Shown here: positions 27,967 to 37,093 of the stretch, piece by piece
Layout of the letters: every line of letters begins with the position of its first letter
Numbering within the stretch: the stretch's first letter is position 1
Assembly: GCA_903932685.1 (NCBI GenBank)
Contig: CAIZGX010000001.1
Location: forward strand, 46,200 to 110,199
DNA length: 64,000 nucleotides
Direction: 5' to 3'
Source: an uncultured Bacteroidota bacterium
Lineage (GTDB): Bacteria; Bacteroidota; Bacteroidia; Flavobacteriales_D; Sanyastnellaceae
Program-made: the position numbers and the translations under genes
The notes under the pieces: generated by a model
What the model was told of the DNA's origin: nothing
Seen by the model: only the letters and a program-made list of their open reading frames with translations
The model's database searches: none

Positions 27967-29256
27967 ATGAGTTCTACCCTTCAGCAAGAAAAGCAAAACA
28001 TGCGTGTTTCGCAAATGGCAGAGAATCTTATAGGTTCTGAAATTATTAAACTAGGCGGAGAAATTCGCGATCGTATTCTTCAAGGAGAAAAAATATATAA
28101 CTTCACAATAGGAGATTTCAACCCGAAAATTTTCCCAATTCCTGTTGAATTAAAACAGTTCATCATTGATTGTTACAACGAAGATTTAACGAACTATCCA
28201 GTTGCCAACGGAGTGGTTGAATTGCGCAATGCTGTTGTTCAAATTCTAAAAGAAAAACAAGGTCTCGATTATTCTGCTGAAGAAGTTTTAATTGCAGGCG
28301 GTGCGCGTCCTATCATTTACGCCATCTTCCAAGCTATCGTTGACCCAGGAGACAAAGTCGTTTTCCCAGTTCCATCTTGGAACAACAACCACTACACCCA
28401 TCTTTCTCACGCACATCAAGTGTTCGTTGAAACGCTTCCTGAAGACAATTTCATGCCGAATGCAGAATTGTTGAAGGAACATATTGAGGGGGCTACTTTG
28501 CTAGCGCTCTGCTCACCTTTGAATCCAACAGGAACAGTTTTTTCGAAAGATCAATTGGAAAGTATTTGTGATATGGTGTTGGAAGAAAACGCGAAACGCG
28601 GTGAGAATGAAAAACCGTTGTACGTGATGTACGATCAGATTTATTCGTTGCTAACATTCGGAGAAACGCAACACTTCGATCCGGTTACTCTTCGTCCGGA
28701 AATGAGAAAGTACACCGTCTTCGTAGATGGAATTTCAAAATCACTTGCAGCTACTGGCGTTCGTGTTGGATGGGGCTTCGGACCAGAATTTATCATTGAT
28801 AAAATGAAGAGCATTCTTGGACACGTAGGTGCCTGGGCGCCTCGTCCAGAGCAGATTGCAGCAGGAAGATATTTGCAAAACATTTCGCTTCTCGACAACT
28901 ACTTGACTTGGATTAAGGAAGAACTTCAAACACGCTTAAACGAATTTTACACCGGCTTTGAAAGCTTGCGTGAAAAAGGATTTGCCGTTCGTGCTATTCC
29001 TCCAGCTGCTGCTATTTATCTCACGATTCAATTTAATTTAATTGGAAAGAAAACGGCTGATGGCTCCTTGCTCGAAAACACAGGAGACATTACTTCATAT
29101 ATTTTGAATGAGGCGAAAGTGGCGATTGTTCCTTTCCGCGCATTTGGATCTTCAGATGATTCGACCTGGTATAGATTAAGTGTTGGAACGGCTTCTCATG
29201 AAGACGTTACCCAATCTATTGCTTCGTTAGAAGCAGCTCTTTCGAAATTGTCGTAA
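27967..29256 (+). CDS. PLP-dependent aminotransferase, class I/II
   Basis: A fold-type I aminotransferase of 429 residues. The PLP lysine lies in VDGISKSLAATGVRVGWGFG, and substrate-loop patterns CSPLNPTGTVF and GGARPIIYAIF are present. It resembles aspartate or aromatic aminotransferases, but the substrate cannot be read from sequence. The track start (27790) lies in the DUF4286 gene; the ATG at 27967 is just after a promoter and fits family length. Its stop directly abuts the end of convergent rlmH. Confidence 0.9.
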   Translation: MSSTLQQEKQNMRVSQMAENLIGSEIIKLGGEIRDRILQGEKIYNFTIGDFNPKIFPIPVELKQFIIDCYNEDLTNYPVANGVVELRNAVVQILKEKQGLDYSAEEVLIAGGARPIIYAIFQAIVDPGDKVVFPVPSWNNNHYTHLSHAHQVFVETLPEDNFMPNAELLKEHIEGATLLALCSPLNPTGTVFSKDQLESICDMVLEENAKRGENEKPLYVMYDQIYSLLTFGETQHFDPVTLRPEMRKYTVFVDGISKSLAATGVRVGWGFGPEFIIDKMKSILGHVGAWAPRPEQIAAGRYLQNISLLDNYLTWIKEELQTRLNEFYTGFESLREKGFAVRAIPPAAAIYLTIQFNLIGKKTADGSLLENTGDITSYILNEAKVAIVPFRAFGSSDDSTWYRLSVGTASHEDVTQSIASLEAALSKLS

Positions 29257-29727
29257 TTAAATATGATGGTATCCTTCACCACGAATAATGGTGAAGGCTC
29301 TGTACAATTGCTCTACTAAAATTATTCGAACTAAGTCATGAGGGAATGTCATGTCCGATAATCGGACTTGCTCGTTTGCTCGTGCATAGACTTCATCTGA
29401 AAACCCATGCGCTCCGCCTATAACCAACACCCAAGATTTGGTTCCCGCGAGTTGTTTCTTTTCGATATGCTTTGAAAAATTAACTGAGGTGAACGACTTT
29501 CCTCTTTCGTCTAACAGGCAAAGAAAATCTTCGGTTTTGAGTTGCTTAAGAATAAGCTCCCCTTCTTTGTTCTTTTGAATATCTGGGGTTAGGCCTTTGG
29601 CTGCGATGTCCTTCAATTCAACATATTCGAACGTGCAGTAATGTGGAAGTCTTTTGGTGTAACGCGCAATTCCTTCCTTAACGTAAGGTTCATGCGTATG
29701 TCCGATAACTAAGACCTTCACTCTCAT
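29257..29727 (-). CDS. rlmH: 23S rRNA pseudouridine-1915 N3-methyltransferase
   Basis: RlmH is a SPOUT methyltransferase that uses S-adenosylmethionine to modify position 1915 in helix 69 of 23S rRNA. The 156 residues end in the knot sequence VIGGAHGFSDEV, MTFPHDLVRIILVEQLYRA and RGEGYHH, which are family-defining. It overlaps pdxA by 4 bp (ATGA), so the two are co-translated. Confidence 0.96.
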   Translation of the reverse strand: MRVKVLVIGHTHEPYVKEGIARYTKRLPHYCTFEYVELKDIAAKGLTPDIQKNKEGELILKQLKTEDFLCLLDERGKSFTSVNFSKHIEKKQLAGTKSWVLVIGGAHGFSDEVYARANEQVRLSDMTFPHDLVRIILVEQLYRAFTIIRGEGYHHI

Positions 29728-30791
29728 TCGCGACGATCTTCTCTATTCTCTTTAATGTCTTGCTTCTGCAAAGGGTTCGCCGCAAAAGCACGATATTCTT
29801 TTCTTTTGAGGAAGATATCCGTCGCAGTGAAAATAGCAGCACGCAACGAAGACTCATCCGCTGTTCCCTTTCCAGCTAAATCATACGCAACGCCATGATC
29901 GGGAGAAGTTCTTACGATAGGAAGTCCTGCTGTGAAGTTAACACCACTATCAAAAGCCAGTGCTTTAAACGGCGCCAATCCCTGATCGTGATACATAGCT
30001 AATACCGCATCGAAGTGTTTGTAACCACCTGACCCAAAAAAACCATCGGCACCAAAAGGTCCGTATACATGAAATCCTTTTTCCGTTTGCTCACGAACAA
30101 CGGGAAGTATAATTTCTTTTTCTTCCGTTCCAATTAATCCGTTGTCTCCAGCGTGTGGATTCAATCCAAGAACAGCAATGCGTGGAGTTGCGATTCCGAA
30201 ATCACGTTCAAGACTCTCACGCATCAGCAAGAGCTTCTCTACAATTTTCTCCTTCGTTATACTTGCGCTTACCTCTTTCAAGGGAACGTGTCCAGTTACA
30301 ATCCCAATCTTCAGAGCAGGGCTTACTAAGAACATTAACACCTTCTCAGTCCCAGCCATTTTAGCCAAATATTCTGTGTGTCCAGGGAAATTAAACTCTG
30401 CATTCTGAACGTTGTCTTTGTTGAAAGGCGCTGTAACCAGCACGTCTATTTTATTCGATGCTAAATCACTTGCCGCCATTTCTAAACTTCTGCGCGCCAT
30501 TTCACCACCTAAGGCAGTTGGCTTTCCCCATTCAATATCTCCTTTAAAATCCTTCCAACAGTTCACTAAATTCACTTTTTTGGCAACCGCTTCTTCAGCT
30601 GTTGTTGCATTTTGGTAGGTGAATTCTTCCATACCACCTATGCGCTTCGTTTGCTTAATTATTTCAGCATGCGAATAGATAACCGGCACAATATGCTCGA
30701 GCATTCGGGTATCACAAAAAACCTTAATTACGGTTTCAAGACCAACGCCATTCATGTCGCCACAACTAATTCCAACTTTAACTTTTTCCAT
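29724..30791 (-). CDS. pdxA: 4-hydroxythreonine-4-phosphate dehydrogenase
   Basis: PdxA oxidises 4-phosphohydroxy-L-threonine in the DXP-dependent route to pyridoxal phosphate. The 355 residues include GISCGDMNGVGLETVIK at the start, NFPGHTEYLA, the metal and substrate motif AMYHDQGLAPFK and RTSPDHGVAYDLAGKG. The C-terminus ends in a charged tail KENREDRRE. The cofactor it helps make serves hemL, kynU and the aminotransferase in this window. Confidence 0.96.
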   Translation of the reverse strand: MEKVKVGISCGDMNGVGLETVIKVFCDTRMLEHIVPVIYSHAEIIKQTKRIGGMEEFTYQNATTAEEAVAKKVNLVNCWKDFKGDIEWGKPTALGGEMARRSLEMAASDLASNKIDVLVTAPFNKDNVQNAEFNFPGHTEYLAKMAGTEKVLMFLVSPALKIGIVTGHVPLKEVSASITKEKIVEKLLLMRESLERDFGIATPRIAVLGLNPHAGDNGLIGTEEKEIILPVVREQTEKGFHVYGPFGADGFFGSGGYKHFDAVLAMYHDQGLAPFKALAFDSGVNFTAGLPIVRTSPDHGVAYDLAGKGTADESSLRAAIFTATDIFLKRKEYRAFAANPLQKQDIKENREDRRE

Positions 30792-30827
30792 TATTCAATG
30801 GTTTTTAAAACCGTACGGTTGTTCGGT

Positions 30828-32258
30828 TTAGTTAGCGTAATTCTTTTTAATGAAATCGTACAACAAACGTACTCCTACACCTACTCCACCTTTCGTGCGG
30901 TAAGCATCTACTTTATTTTGGTAGGCTGGTCCAGCAATGTCAATGTGAATCCATGGATAATCTGTGAAGTGCTCTAAGAATTTCGCAGCCGAGATTTGCC
31001 CAGCAAATGGACCTCCTAAATTCTTCAAATCAGCTACATCGCTCTTCATTTCTTCACCGTATTCCTTCCACATTGGGAATTGAATGAGTCTTTCCCAAAC
31101 TTCAAATCCACTGTCCATAAGATTATTTACCACCTTCTGATCGGCAGTTGCCATAACCGCGCTCGCGTAGGTTCCAATTGAACGCACAGCAGCTCCGGTT
31201 AATGTGGCTAAATCAATTACCAATTCTGGTTTGTATTTCTTCGCATAAACCAACGCATCTGCTAAGATCAATCTTCCTTCCGCGTCTGTGTTCAATACTT
31301 CAACGGTTGTTCCGTCACTTATTGTTAAAACGTCTTGCGGACAAACTGCATTTCCGCCAGGGCGATTGTCTGTTGCGGGAACTAAAGCTATAACATGAAC
31401 TGGAAGATTGTTTAAAGCTATCGCGTAGATGGCTCCAACTACAGCAGCACCACCGGCCATGTCACATTTCATCTCATCCATTGAACCGGGGGTGGGCTTC
31501 AAGCTTAATCCGCCTGTATCGAATACCACGCCCTTTCCAACCAATACAATGGGCTTTTTATTCTTAGCGTTTTTCGGCTTGTACTCCATAATGGTAAACG
31601 AAGGCGGATCAATACTGCCCTTGTTAACACCAAGAAGTCCACCCATCTTAAGCGCTTCAATTTGCTTCTTATTTAAAATTTGAGTTTTGAATCCGGCTAC
31701 TTTTCCAGCCTTGTTCATCTCCTCAGAAAATTGCGTCGCGGTTAAATACGAAACAGGTTCGTTAACTAATGTGCGAGCCAATTCTGTTCCCTCAACAATT
31801 CCGTGAAGCTCTGTCCATTCCGCTTCAGATATTGAAGCATCGGTTACAAATATTTTCGAAAGTGTATTTTTCTTATTTGTTTTTTCCTTGAAATATTTCA
31901 AGAATTGATAGTTGCTCAAAGCAACGCCTTCTGCCAAATACCAAGCGGCTTTCTCGAACGTACTCTGATTCACAATGTGTAACGATTCAAGATTAGTCTT
32001 GTTCACCGCCGCTTGAATTTCAACACCTGTCTTACGCATAGACTCTTTCGCTTCTGCGTTCCAAGTTCCTTCAATTGCTACGTAAAAGTGTTTTTCAGTT
32101 AACGAAGGCATTAATACAGTGTTGCGATTGACGTTGATCTCACTTTCAAGAAAAGTCAATTCAGCCTTTTCCAACTTCAATTTTTTAACTTCTTTCTTAT
32201 TGAAAAGAGTTACAACTACATCTGCGTTCTTAGGCGCCTTGTTGCTAATTTTTGCCAT
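30828..32258 (-). CDS. pepA: M17 leucyl aminopeptidase
   Basis: A cytosolic dizinc aminopeptidase. The 476 residues contain the metal-binding signature NTDAEGRLILADALVYA and the catalytic KGVVFDTGGLSLKP, with later DLATLTGAAV. It removes N-terminal residues during peptide turnover. The gene follows a terminator after infB and lies 36 bp before pdxA. A weak hairpin with stem AAACCG/CGGTTT sits between pepA and pdxA and may reduce read-through. Confidence 0.95.
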   Translation of the reverse strand: MAKISNKAPKNADVVVTLFNKKEVKKLKLEKAELTFLESEINVNRNTVLMPSLTEKHFYVAIEGTWNAEAKESMRKTGVEIQAAVNKTNLESLHIVNQSTFEKAAWYLAEGVALSNYQFLKYFKEKTNKKNTLSKIFVTDASISEAEWTELHGIVEGTELARTLVNEPVSYLTATQFSEEMNKAGKVAGFKTQILNKKQIEALKMGGLLGVNKGSIDPPSFTIMEYKPKNAKNKKPIVLVGKGVVFDTGGLSLKPTPGSMDEMKCDMAGGAAVVGAIYAIALNNLPVHVIALVPATDNRPGGNAVCPQDVLTISDGTTVEVLNTDAEGRLILADALVYAKKYKPELVIDLATLTGAAVRSIGTYASAVMATADQKVVNNLMDSGFEVWERLIQFPMWKEYGEEMKSDVADLKNLGGPFAGQISAAKFLEHFTDYPWIHIDIAGPAYQNKVDAYRTKGGVGVGVRLLYDFIKKNYAN

Positions 32259-32282
32259 TGTTTCGTTCTATTAATTCGGAAT

Positions 32283-32309
32283 AAAAAAGAGAGCTTTTTC
32301 GGCTCTCTT
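32283..32309 (-). terminator. Intrinsic terminator of the rimP-nusA-infB operon
   Basis: On the minus strand AAGAGAGC-CGAAAAA-GCTCTCTT followed by T residues gives an 8-bp stem and a U tract directly after the infB stop. Confidence 0.9.
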
Positions 32310-32314
32310 CATTT

Positions 32315-35119
32315 TTATAATGTTTGCTTTACTTCTACTTCTTCGAAGGCTTCTACTAAGTCACCTTCTTTAATGTCGTTGAATTTATCAATGTTCAATC
32401 CGCATTCGTATCCTTTCACCACTTCCTTCACATCGTCTTTGAAACGTTTCAAAGATCCGAGGTGTCCGGTGAAGACAACAATACCATCGCGAATGACACG
32501 CACTCGGCTGTTTCGACTAACCTTACCCTCCAACATGAAGCAACCTGCAATGGTTCCAACCTTGGTAATCTTGAACACTTCACGAATTTCCGCAGTACCG
32601 ACAATCTGCTCTTCAATGCGTGCAGACAACATACCTTCCATGGCTTCTTTAATTTCTTCGATAGCCTTGTAGATAATAGAGTAAAGCTTAATTTGAATTT
32701 CTTCGTTCTCTGCAATCTTACGCGCACTCTGACTTGGACGAACTTGGAAACCAACGATGATTGCATCGGAAGCCGATGCCAACAATACGTCTGATTCCGA
32801 GATCTGACCCACACCTTTGTGAATTATGCTTACTTGAATCTTCTCTGTACTTAATTTTTGCAAAGAGTCTACCAACGCTTCTACCGAACCGTCTACGTCC
32901 CCTTTTACAATCAAATTCAATTCCTTGAAATCTCCAAGAGCAATACGACGACCGATCTCTTCGATAGTCAAGTGCTTCTTCGTACGAACACTTTGTTCGC
33001 GTTGAAGTTGTTGACGCTTCGTTGCGATTTCACGTGCTTCACGCTCATCTGCCAATACGTTGAATCGATCACCTGCATTGGGTGCACCTTCAAATCCTAA
33101 GATTGAAACTGGTGTCGCTGGTCCGGCTTCTTCCACCTTCCCACCGCGCTCGTTAAACATCGCACGAACTCTACCGCTGAATTGTCCAGCAAGAATAGGG
33201 TCTCCGACACGAAGTGTTCCCGCTTCAACCAAAAGGGTTGCAACGAAACCACGTCCTTTATCTAATGATGATTCTATGATTGTACCTATCGCGCGTTTCT
33301 TCGGATTCGCTTTTAGATCTAGCATTTCAGCTTCAAGCAATACTTTTTCAAGAAGCTTGTCAATGTTCATTCCTTTTTTAGCAGCAATTTCTTGCGTTTG
33401 GAACTTTCCACCCCACTCTTCCACCAAGATATTCATTTGAGAAAGCTGCTCTCTCAAGCGATCTGCATTGGCATCTGGCTTATCCATTTTATTGAATGCA
33501 AAAATCATTGGTACACCAGCCGCTTGAGCGTGACTAATTGCCTCTTTTGTCTGAGGCATAACGCTATCGTCTGCTGCAATTACAATGATTGCTAAGTCAG
33601 TTACTTGAGCTCCACGAGCACGCATAGCGGTAAACGCTTCGTGACCCGGAGTATCTAAGAATGTTATTTTCTTTCCTGTTGAAAGGGTAACAGTATACGC
33701 ACCAATGTGCTGCGTAATTCCACCGGCCTCACCAGACAATACATCTGCTTTACGAATGTAATCGAGAAGCGAAGTTTTACCGTGGTCAACGTGTCCCATT
33801 ACAGTAATTACCGGAGGGCGTGATTCAAAATCATCTTCGTTGTCTACTTCTTCCGTAATCGCATCAGTAACTTCTGCTCCTACAAATTCAACCTGATATC
33901 CGAAATCTTCTGCAACGATTGCAATGGTTTCAGCATCTAAACGTTGGTTAATAGACGCGAAAATTCCTAACTGCATGCATGCTGCGATAATCTCGGTAGC
34001 ATTGCGTGACATTAAAGTAGCCAACTCACTTACCGTTACGAACTCGGTTAATTTCAACACTGCATTCTCTTCCAACATGCGCGCAGCTTCTTGTTCGCTA
34101 CGACGCGCTACTTGAGAACGCTTATCTCTTCTGTTCTTTGAAGATTTAGATTTTCCACCAACACCAAGACGTGCAAGGGTTTCTTTAATCTGATTTTGAA
34201 TATCCGTCTCTGTTGGAGCAGCTTTCGGCTGAGCCACATAAGGGGTGCGAGTAGGCTTGTTCGCGTTTTTCTTATCTATTTCTTGTTGGCGACCAATATC
34301 TACTTTCGAAATGCGCTTGCGCTTGCGTTTTTCTTTATTTTCTGCAGCTGTAGCCGCAGGTGATTTCTTTTCTGGAGTTGTTGGAAGAATGATCTTACCC
34401 ATCAATTTCGGGCCGGCCAACTTCTCTACATTCACGCGAATCACTTCCTTTTCAACAACCTCTGGTTTTACTTCCACAGGCTCTGGAGTTGGCTCTGGTT
34501 TTGCAACCGGGGCTTGTACTTTGGAATCTTCTTTCTTTCCCTTTTTAGGTTCTTCCTTCTTAGGTTCAGCCGCTTTCTTTCCACGTTTCGGTTTCTCCAA
34601 AGCTGAAAGATCAATCATGCCCACAACTTTAACTTCGTTGGTTCGCTCTTCAGGCTGAGCTTCAGGCTTGGCTTCAACAACTGGCGACAGAATTTCTACT
34701 TGAGCTTTCGCCTCTTCTTTTTTTACTGGTTTTTCAACCTTCAAAGCAACCGGCTCTTCTGCAGACTTAACCTTCGCCTTTGGTTTTTCAACCTCGGCTT
34801 CTGGTCTTTTGAATTTAGCCAAATCAATGTCTGACAATTCTTCATTCTCTTCGTCTTTTCTCTTTTTATTGTCCGAAATACTCAAGGACTCGCGAGATTC
34901 GCGCAATTTCGTTGCTGCAGCTTGAACAGACTCTTTCGCCTTTTGGTCCGTAGAAAATTCAGCACTAAGCATATCGTATACTTCAGCCTCAATTTTCGCC
35001 ATTGGATTATTATCCACTGTGACCCCTTTTTTCTTAAGGAATTCAATAATGGTATCCTTACTAACATTCAAGTTAGTTGCGGCCTTACCTAAGCGTTGTG
35101 GTCCTTTTGTTTCTGACAT
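32315..35119 (-). CDS. infB: Translation initiation factor IF-2
   Basis: IF-2 brings initiator tRNA to the ribosome in a GTP-dependent step. The 934-residue protein has an IF2-N helix domain, a long Lys/Glu/Pro-rich linker (about residues 75-345), a second IF2-N region, and the G domain. The G motifs are GHVDHGKTS near residue 440, DTPGHEAF and NKMDKP. Beta-barrel and C2 domains follow. The linker is typical for Bacteroidota. It is the third gene of the rimP-nusA-infB operon. Confidence 0.97.
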   Translation of the reverse strand: MSETKGPQRLGKAATNLNVSKDTIIEFLKKKGVTVDNNPMAKIEAEVYDMLSAEFSTDQKAKESVQAAATKLRESRESLSISDNKKRKDEENEELSDIDLAKFKRPEAEVEKPKAKVKSAEEPVALKVEKPVKKEEAKAQVEILSPVVEAKPEAQPEERTNEVKVVGMIDLSALEKPKRGKKAAEPKKEEPKKGKKEDSKVQAPVAKPEPTPEPVEVKPEVVEKEVIRVNVEKLAGPKLMGKIILPTTPEKKSPAATAAENKEKRKRKRISKVDIGRQQEIDKKNANKPTRTPYVAQPKAAPTETDIQNQIKETLARLGVGGKSKSSKNRRDKRSQVARRSEQEAARMLEENAVLKLTEFVTVSELATLMSRNATEIIAACMQLGIFASINQRLDAETIAIVAEDFGYQVEFVGAEVTDAITEEVDNEDDFESRPPVITVMGHVDHGKTSLLDYIRKADVLSGEAGGITQHIGAYTVTLSTGKKITFLDTPGHEAFTAMRARGAQVTDLAIIVIAADDSVMPQTKEAISHAQAAGVPMIFAFNKMDKPDANADRLREQLSQMNILVEEWGGKFQTQEIAAKKGMNIDKLLEKVLLEAEMLDLKANPKKRAIGTIIESSLDKGRGFVATLLVEAGTLRVGDPILAGQFSGRVRAMFNERGGKVEEAGPATPVSILGFEGAPNAGDRFNVLADEREAREIATKRQQLQREQSVRTKKHLTIEEIGRRIALGDFKELNLIVKGDVDGSVEALVDSLQKLSTEKIQVSIIHKGVGQISESDVLLASASDAIIVGFQVRPSQSARKIAENEEIQIKLYSIIYKAIEEIKEAMEGMLSARIEEQIVGTAEIREVFKITKVGTIAGCFMLEGKVSRNSRVRVIRDGIVVFTGHLGSLKRFKDDVKEVVKGYECGLNIDKFNDIKEGDLVEAFEEVEVKQTL

Positions 35120-35154
35120 AAATCTTTTCCCGTTCCTTATAAAAAACTATTTAA

Positions 35155-35178
35155 CACATTGAAAATGTGCCCGAGCAC
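35155..35178 (-). other. Two overlapping, mutually exclusive small hairpins before infB
   Basis: In the 78-bp gap between nusA and infB the minus strand reads GTGC-TCGG-GCAC and then CACATT-TTC-AATGTG. Both stems need the same CAC, so only one can form at a time. No U tract follows directly. A switch or processing site is possible, but this is inference. Confidence 0.35.
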
Positions 35179-35197
35179 TTTTGAAAAACGAAACGAA

Positions 35198-36433
35198 TTA
35201 TTCGAACTCAGATTTCAAAATACTCAACACCTCATCTATGGTTTCTTCTTCTAAATCTGTACGCTTCACCAAATCTTCTTTAGGAATTTCGAGAACTGAA
35301 CGAGCGGTATCGCAACCTATCGATTTCAATTCATCGATAATCCAGCTGTCGATTTCGTCTGAGAATTCTTCCAAATCCACATCGTCGATGTCAACATCAG
35401 TTTCGCGATAAACATCTAGCTCATATCCACACAATCTTCCTGCAAGACGGATGTTATGTCCACCCTTACCAATTGCCAAAGACACTTGATCAGGCTTCAA
35501 GAACACGTCTGCTTTAGCATTGTCCTTATCGATACTAATACTTGAAATTTTCGCTGGTGCCAAAGCACGAGCAATCAACAAATTCTCGTTTGTCGTGTAA
35601 TGAATAACGTCGATGTTCTCGTTACGCAACTCACGAACAATTCCGTGAATACGTGAACCCTTCATACCAACGCATGCACCCACAGGATCAATACGGTCGT
35701 CGTAACTTTCAACGGCTACTTTCGCACGCTCACCTGGCTCACGAACAATTTTCTTAATGGTAATTAACCCATCAAATACCTCTGGAACTTCTTGTTCGAA
35801 CAACTTCTCTAAGAATTCTGGAGCTGTACGAGAAAGGATAATTTGTGGACTGTTGTTGCGTAAATCTACACGATAAACAACCGCACGAATGGTATCTCCT
35901 TTTTTGTAGAAGTCAGAAGGAATCTGCTGATCCTTAGGCATAATCAACTCGTTGTTCTCGTCATCAAGAACAAGAATCTCACGCTTCCATACCTGGTAAA
36001 CTTCACCAGAGATGATTTCTCCAATGCGCTCCTTGTATTTCTGATAGATATGATCTTTCTCGAGTTCTTGAATTCGGTTCTTCAATACTTGACCCATGGC
36101 CATAATATTTCTGCGACCGAAATCTTCGATTTTAATCTCTTCAATCAATTCTTCACCTACCTCAAGATCGTCAACAATCTTGCGGGCTAAGCTCACCTCG
36201 ATTTCAGAAACTTCGTCATCAAGTTCTCCGTCTGGAACAACTTGACGCGTGCGCCAAATCTCTAAGTCGCCACGTTCTGCGTTAATAATAATGTCAAAGC
36301 CATCTTCAGCACCCCAGCGCTTTACAATCATAGCTTTGAACATTTCCGCCAAGATGTTTGTGATCGTCTCGCGGTCGATGTTCTTGAATTCTTTAAAGTC
36401 TGCAAAAGACTCTATTAGGTTTAGTCCTTTCAT
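35198..36433 (-). CDS. nusA: Transcription termination/antitermination factor NusA
   Basis: NusA binds RNA polymerase, slows it at pauses, and assists intrinsic termination. The 411 residues carry the N-terminal polymerase-binding domain, an S1 domain (GEIISGEVYQV, near residue 135) and KH domains (RIDPVGACVGMKGSRIHGIVREL; IGKGGHNIRLAGRL). There are no C-terminal acidic repeats as in E. coli. It follows rimP by 10 bp. NusA could act on the terminator-like leader of its own operon. Confidence 0.97.
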   Translation of the reverse strand: MKGLNLIESFADFKEFKNIDRETITNILAEMFKAMIVKRWGAEDGFDIIINAERGDLEIWRTRQVVPDGELDDEVSEIEVSLARKIVDDLEVGEELIEEIKIEDFGRRNIMAMGQVLKNRIQELEKDHIYQKYKERIGEIISGEVYQVWKREILVLDDENNELIMPKDQQIPSDFYKKGDTIRAVVYRVDLRNNSPQIILSRTAPEFLEKLFEQEVPEVFDGLITIKKIVREPGERAKVAVESYDDRIDPVGACVGMKGSRIHGIVRELRNENIDVIHYTTNENLLIARALAPAKISSISIDKDNAKADVFLKPDQVSLAIGKGGHNIRLAGRLCGYELDVYRETDVDIDDVDLEEFSDEIDSWIIDELKSIGCDTARSVLEIPKEDLVKRTDLEEETIDEVLSILKSEFE

Positions 36434-36443
36434 AATGACAAGG

Positions 36444-36923
36444 TTAGTTAAAACGTATTACTACTTTGGTTTCTTTTATGTTATCAAATGCAAGGGTGAC
36501 TGTTTTTTCCACCCATTCTTTTTTCTTTTTTCCGGGAAGTGCCTCTTTCTCTTGGTACTTCAATACAATTCCTGTATCACTTACTTCGGCCAAATCGCCT
36601 TCGTATTTCTCTCCTTCAACTAATTTCACTTTCACTGTTCTTCCAATATTCTTGAGATACTGTCGGTGAACCACCAAGGGCTTTCCAACACCAGGAGAAG
36701 AAACTTCCATTGAGAAATCCTCCTTCTCGCGATCCAAAGAAGACTCCACATGTCGACTTATCTTCTTACAATCCTCTACATTCAATCCTGAATCTTTATC
36801 GAGTAGCACCTCAATGACATTGCCTGGACGAACGGATATAGAAACGATAAACGCATCAGACAAGGTGTCTGTTTCGGCTATCTTGGCATTCACCAATTTT
36901 TCTATTTCTGCAACTGTTATCAT
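36444..36923 (-). CDS. rimP: Ribosome maturation factor RimP
   Basis: RimP helps assemble the 30S subunit. The 159 residues show the N-terminal alpha-beta domain with EVLLDKDSGLNVEDCKKISRHVE and EVSSPGVGKPL, a strong family mark, then an SH3-like C-terminal domain. It opens the rimP-nusA-infB operon. The start codon is 4 nt after a U tract of a terminator-like hairpin. Confidence 0.95.
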   Translation of the reverse strand: MITVAEIEKLVNAKIAETDTLSDAFIVSISVRPGNVIEVLLDKDSGLNVEDCKKISRHVESSLDREKEDFSMEVSSPGVGKPLVVHRQYLKNIGRTVKVKLVEGEKYEGDLAEVSDTGIVLKYQEKEALPGKKKKEWVEKTVTLAFDNIKETKVVIRFN

Positions 36924-36927
36924 GCCT

Positions 36928-36955
36928 AAAAAAAAGAGGGGTTAAAACCCCCTCT
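36928..36955 (-). terminator. Terminator-like hairpin in the leader of the rimP-nusA-infB operon
   Basis: Minus-strand RNA would read AGAGGGG-GUUUUAA-CCCCUCU followed by U residues (U8 in all), then AGGC and the rimP AUG. The 7-bp GC-rich stem and U tract meet intrinsic terminator criteria. It lies downstream of the predicted promoter, so it is in the operon's own leader and could act as an attenuator. Confidence 0.8.
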
Positions 36956-36975
36956 CTCGTTGTTCAATTCAGTTG

Positions 36976-37009
36976 CAAATATAGGCATTTTTCAACAATA
37001 AACCCAAAT
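36976..37009 (-). promoter_or_regulatory. Predicted promoter of rimP-nusA-infB
   Basis: On the minus strand TATATTTG (-7 box, 36983-36976) is preceded by TTTG at a spacing of about 21 bp. Transcription would start near 36970, giving a leader of about 47 nt that holds the hairpin. Confidence 0.65.
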
Positions 37010-37093
37010 ATCTTCTACCTAGCGCTTTTTTCTGTTAGTAAGTTGAATTGAGAGTAGCCGTTAATGCATTGTTTCTTTGCAAAAACTCAGAGC

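Noticed and set aside
30809-30820. Palindrome AACCGTACGGTT between pepA and pdxA
   Set aside because: It is a single copy without flanking repeats. It may take part in a weak hairpin, but there is no evidence for an operator.
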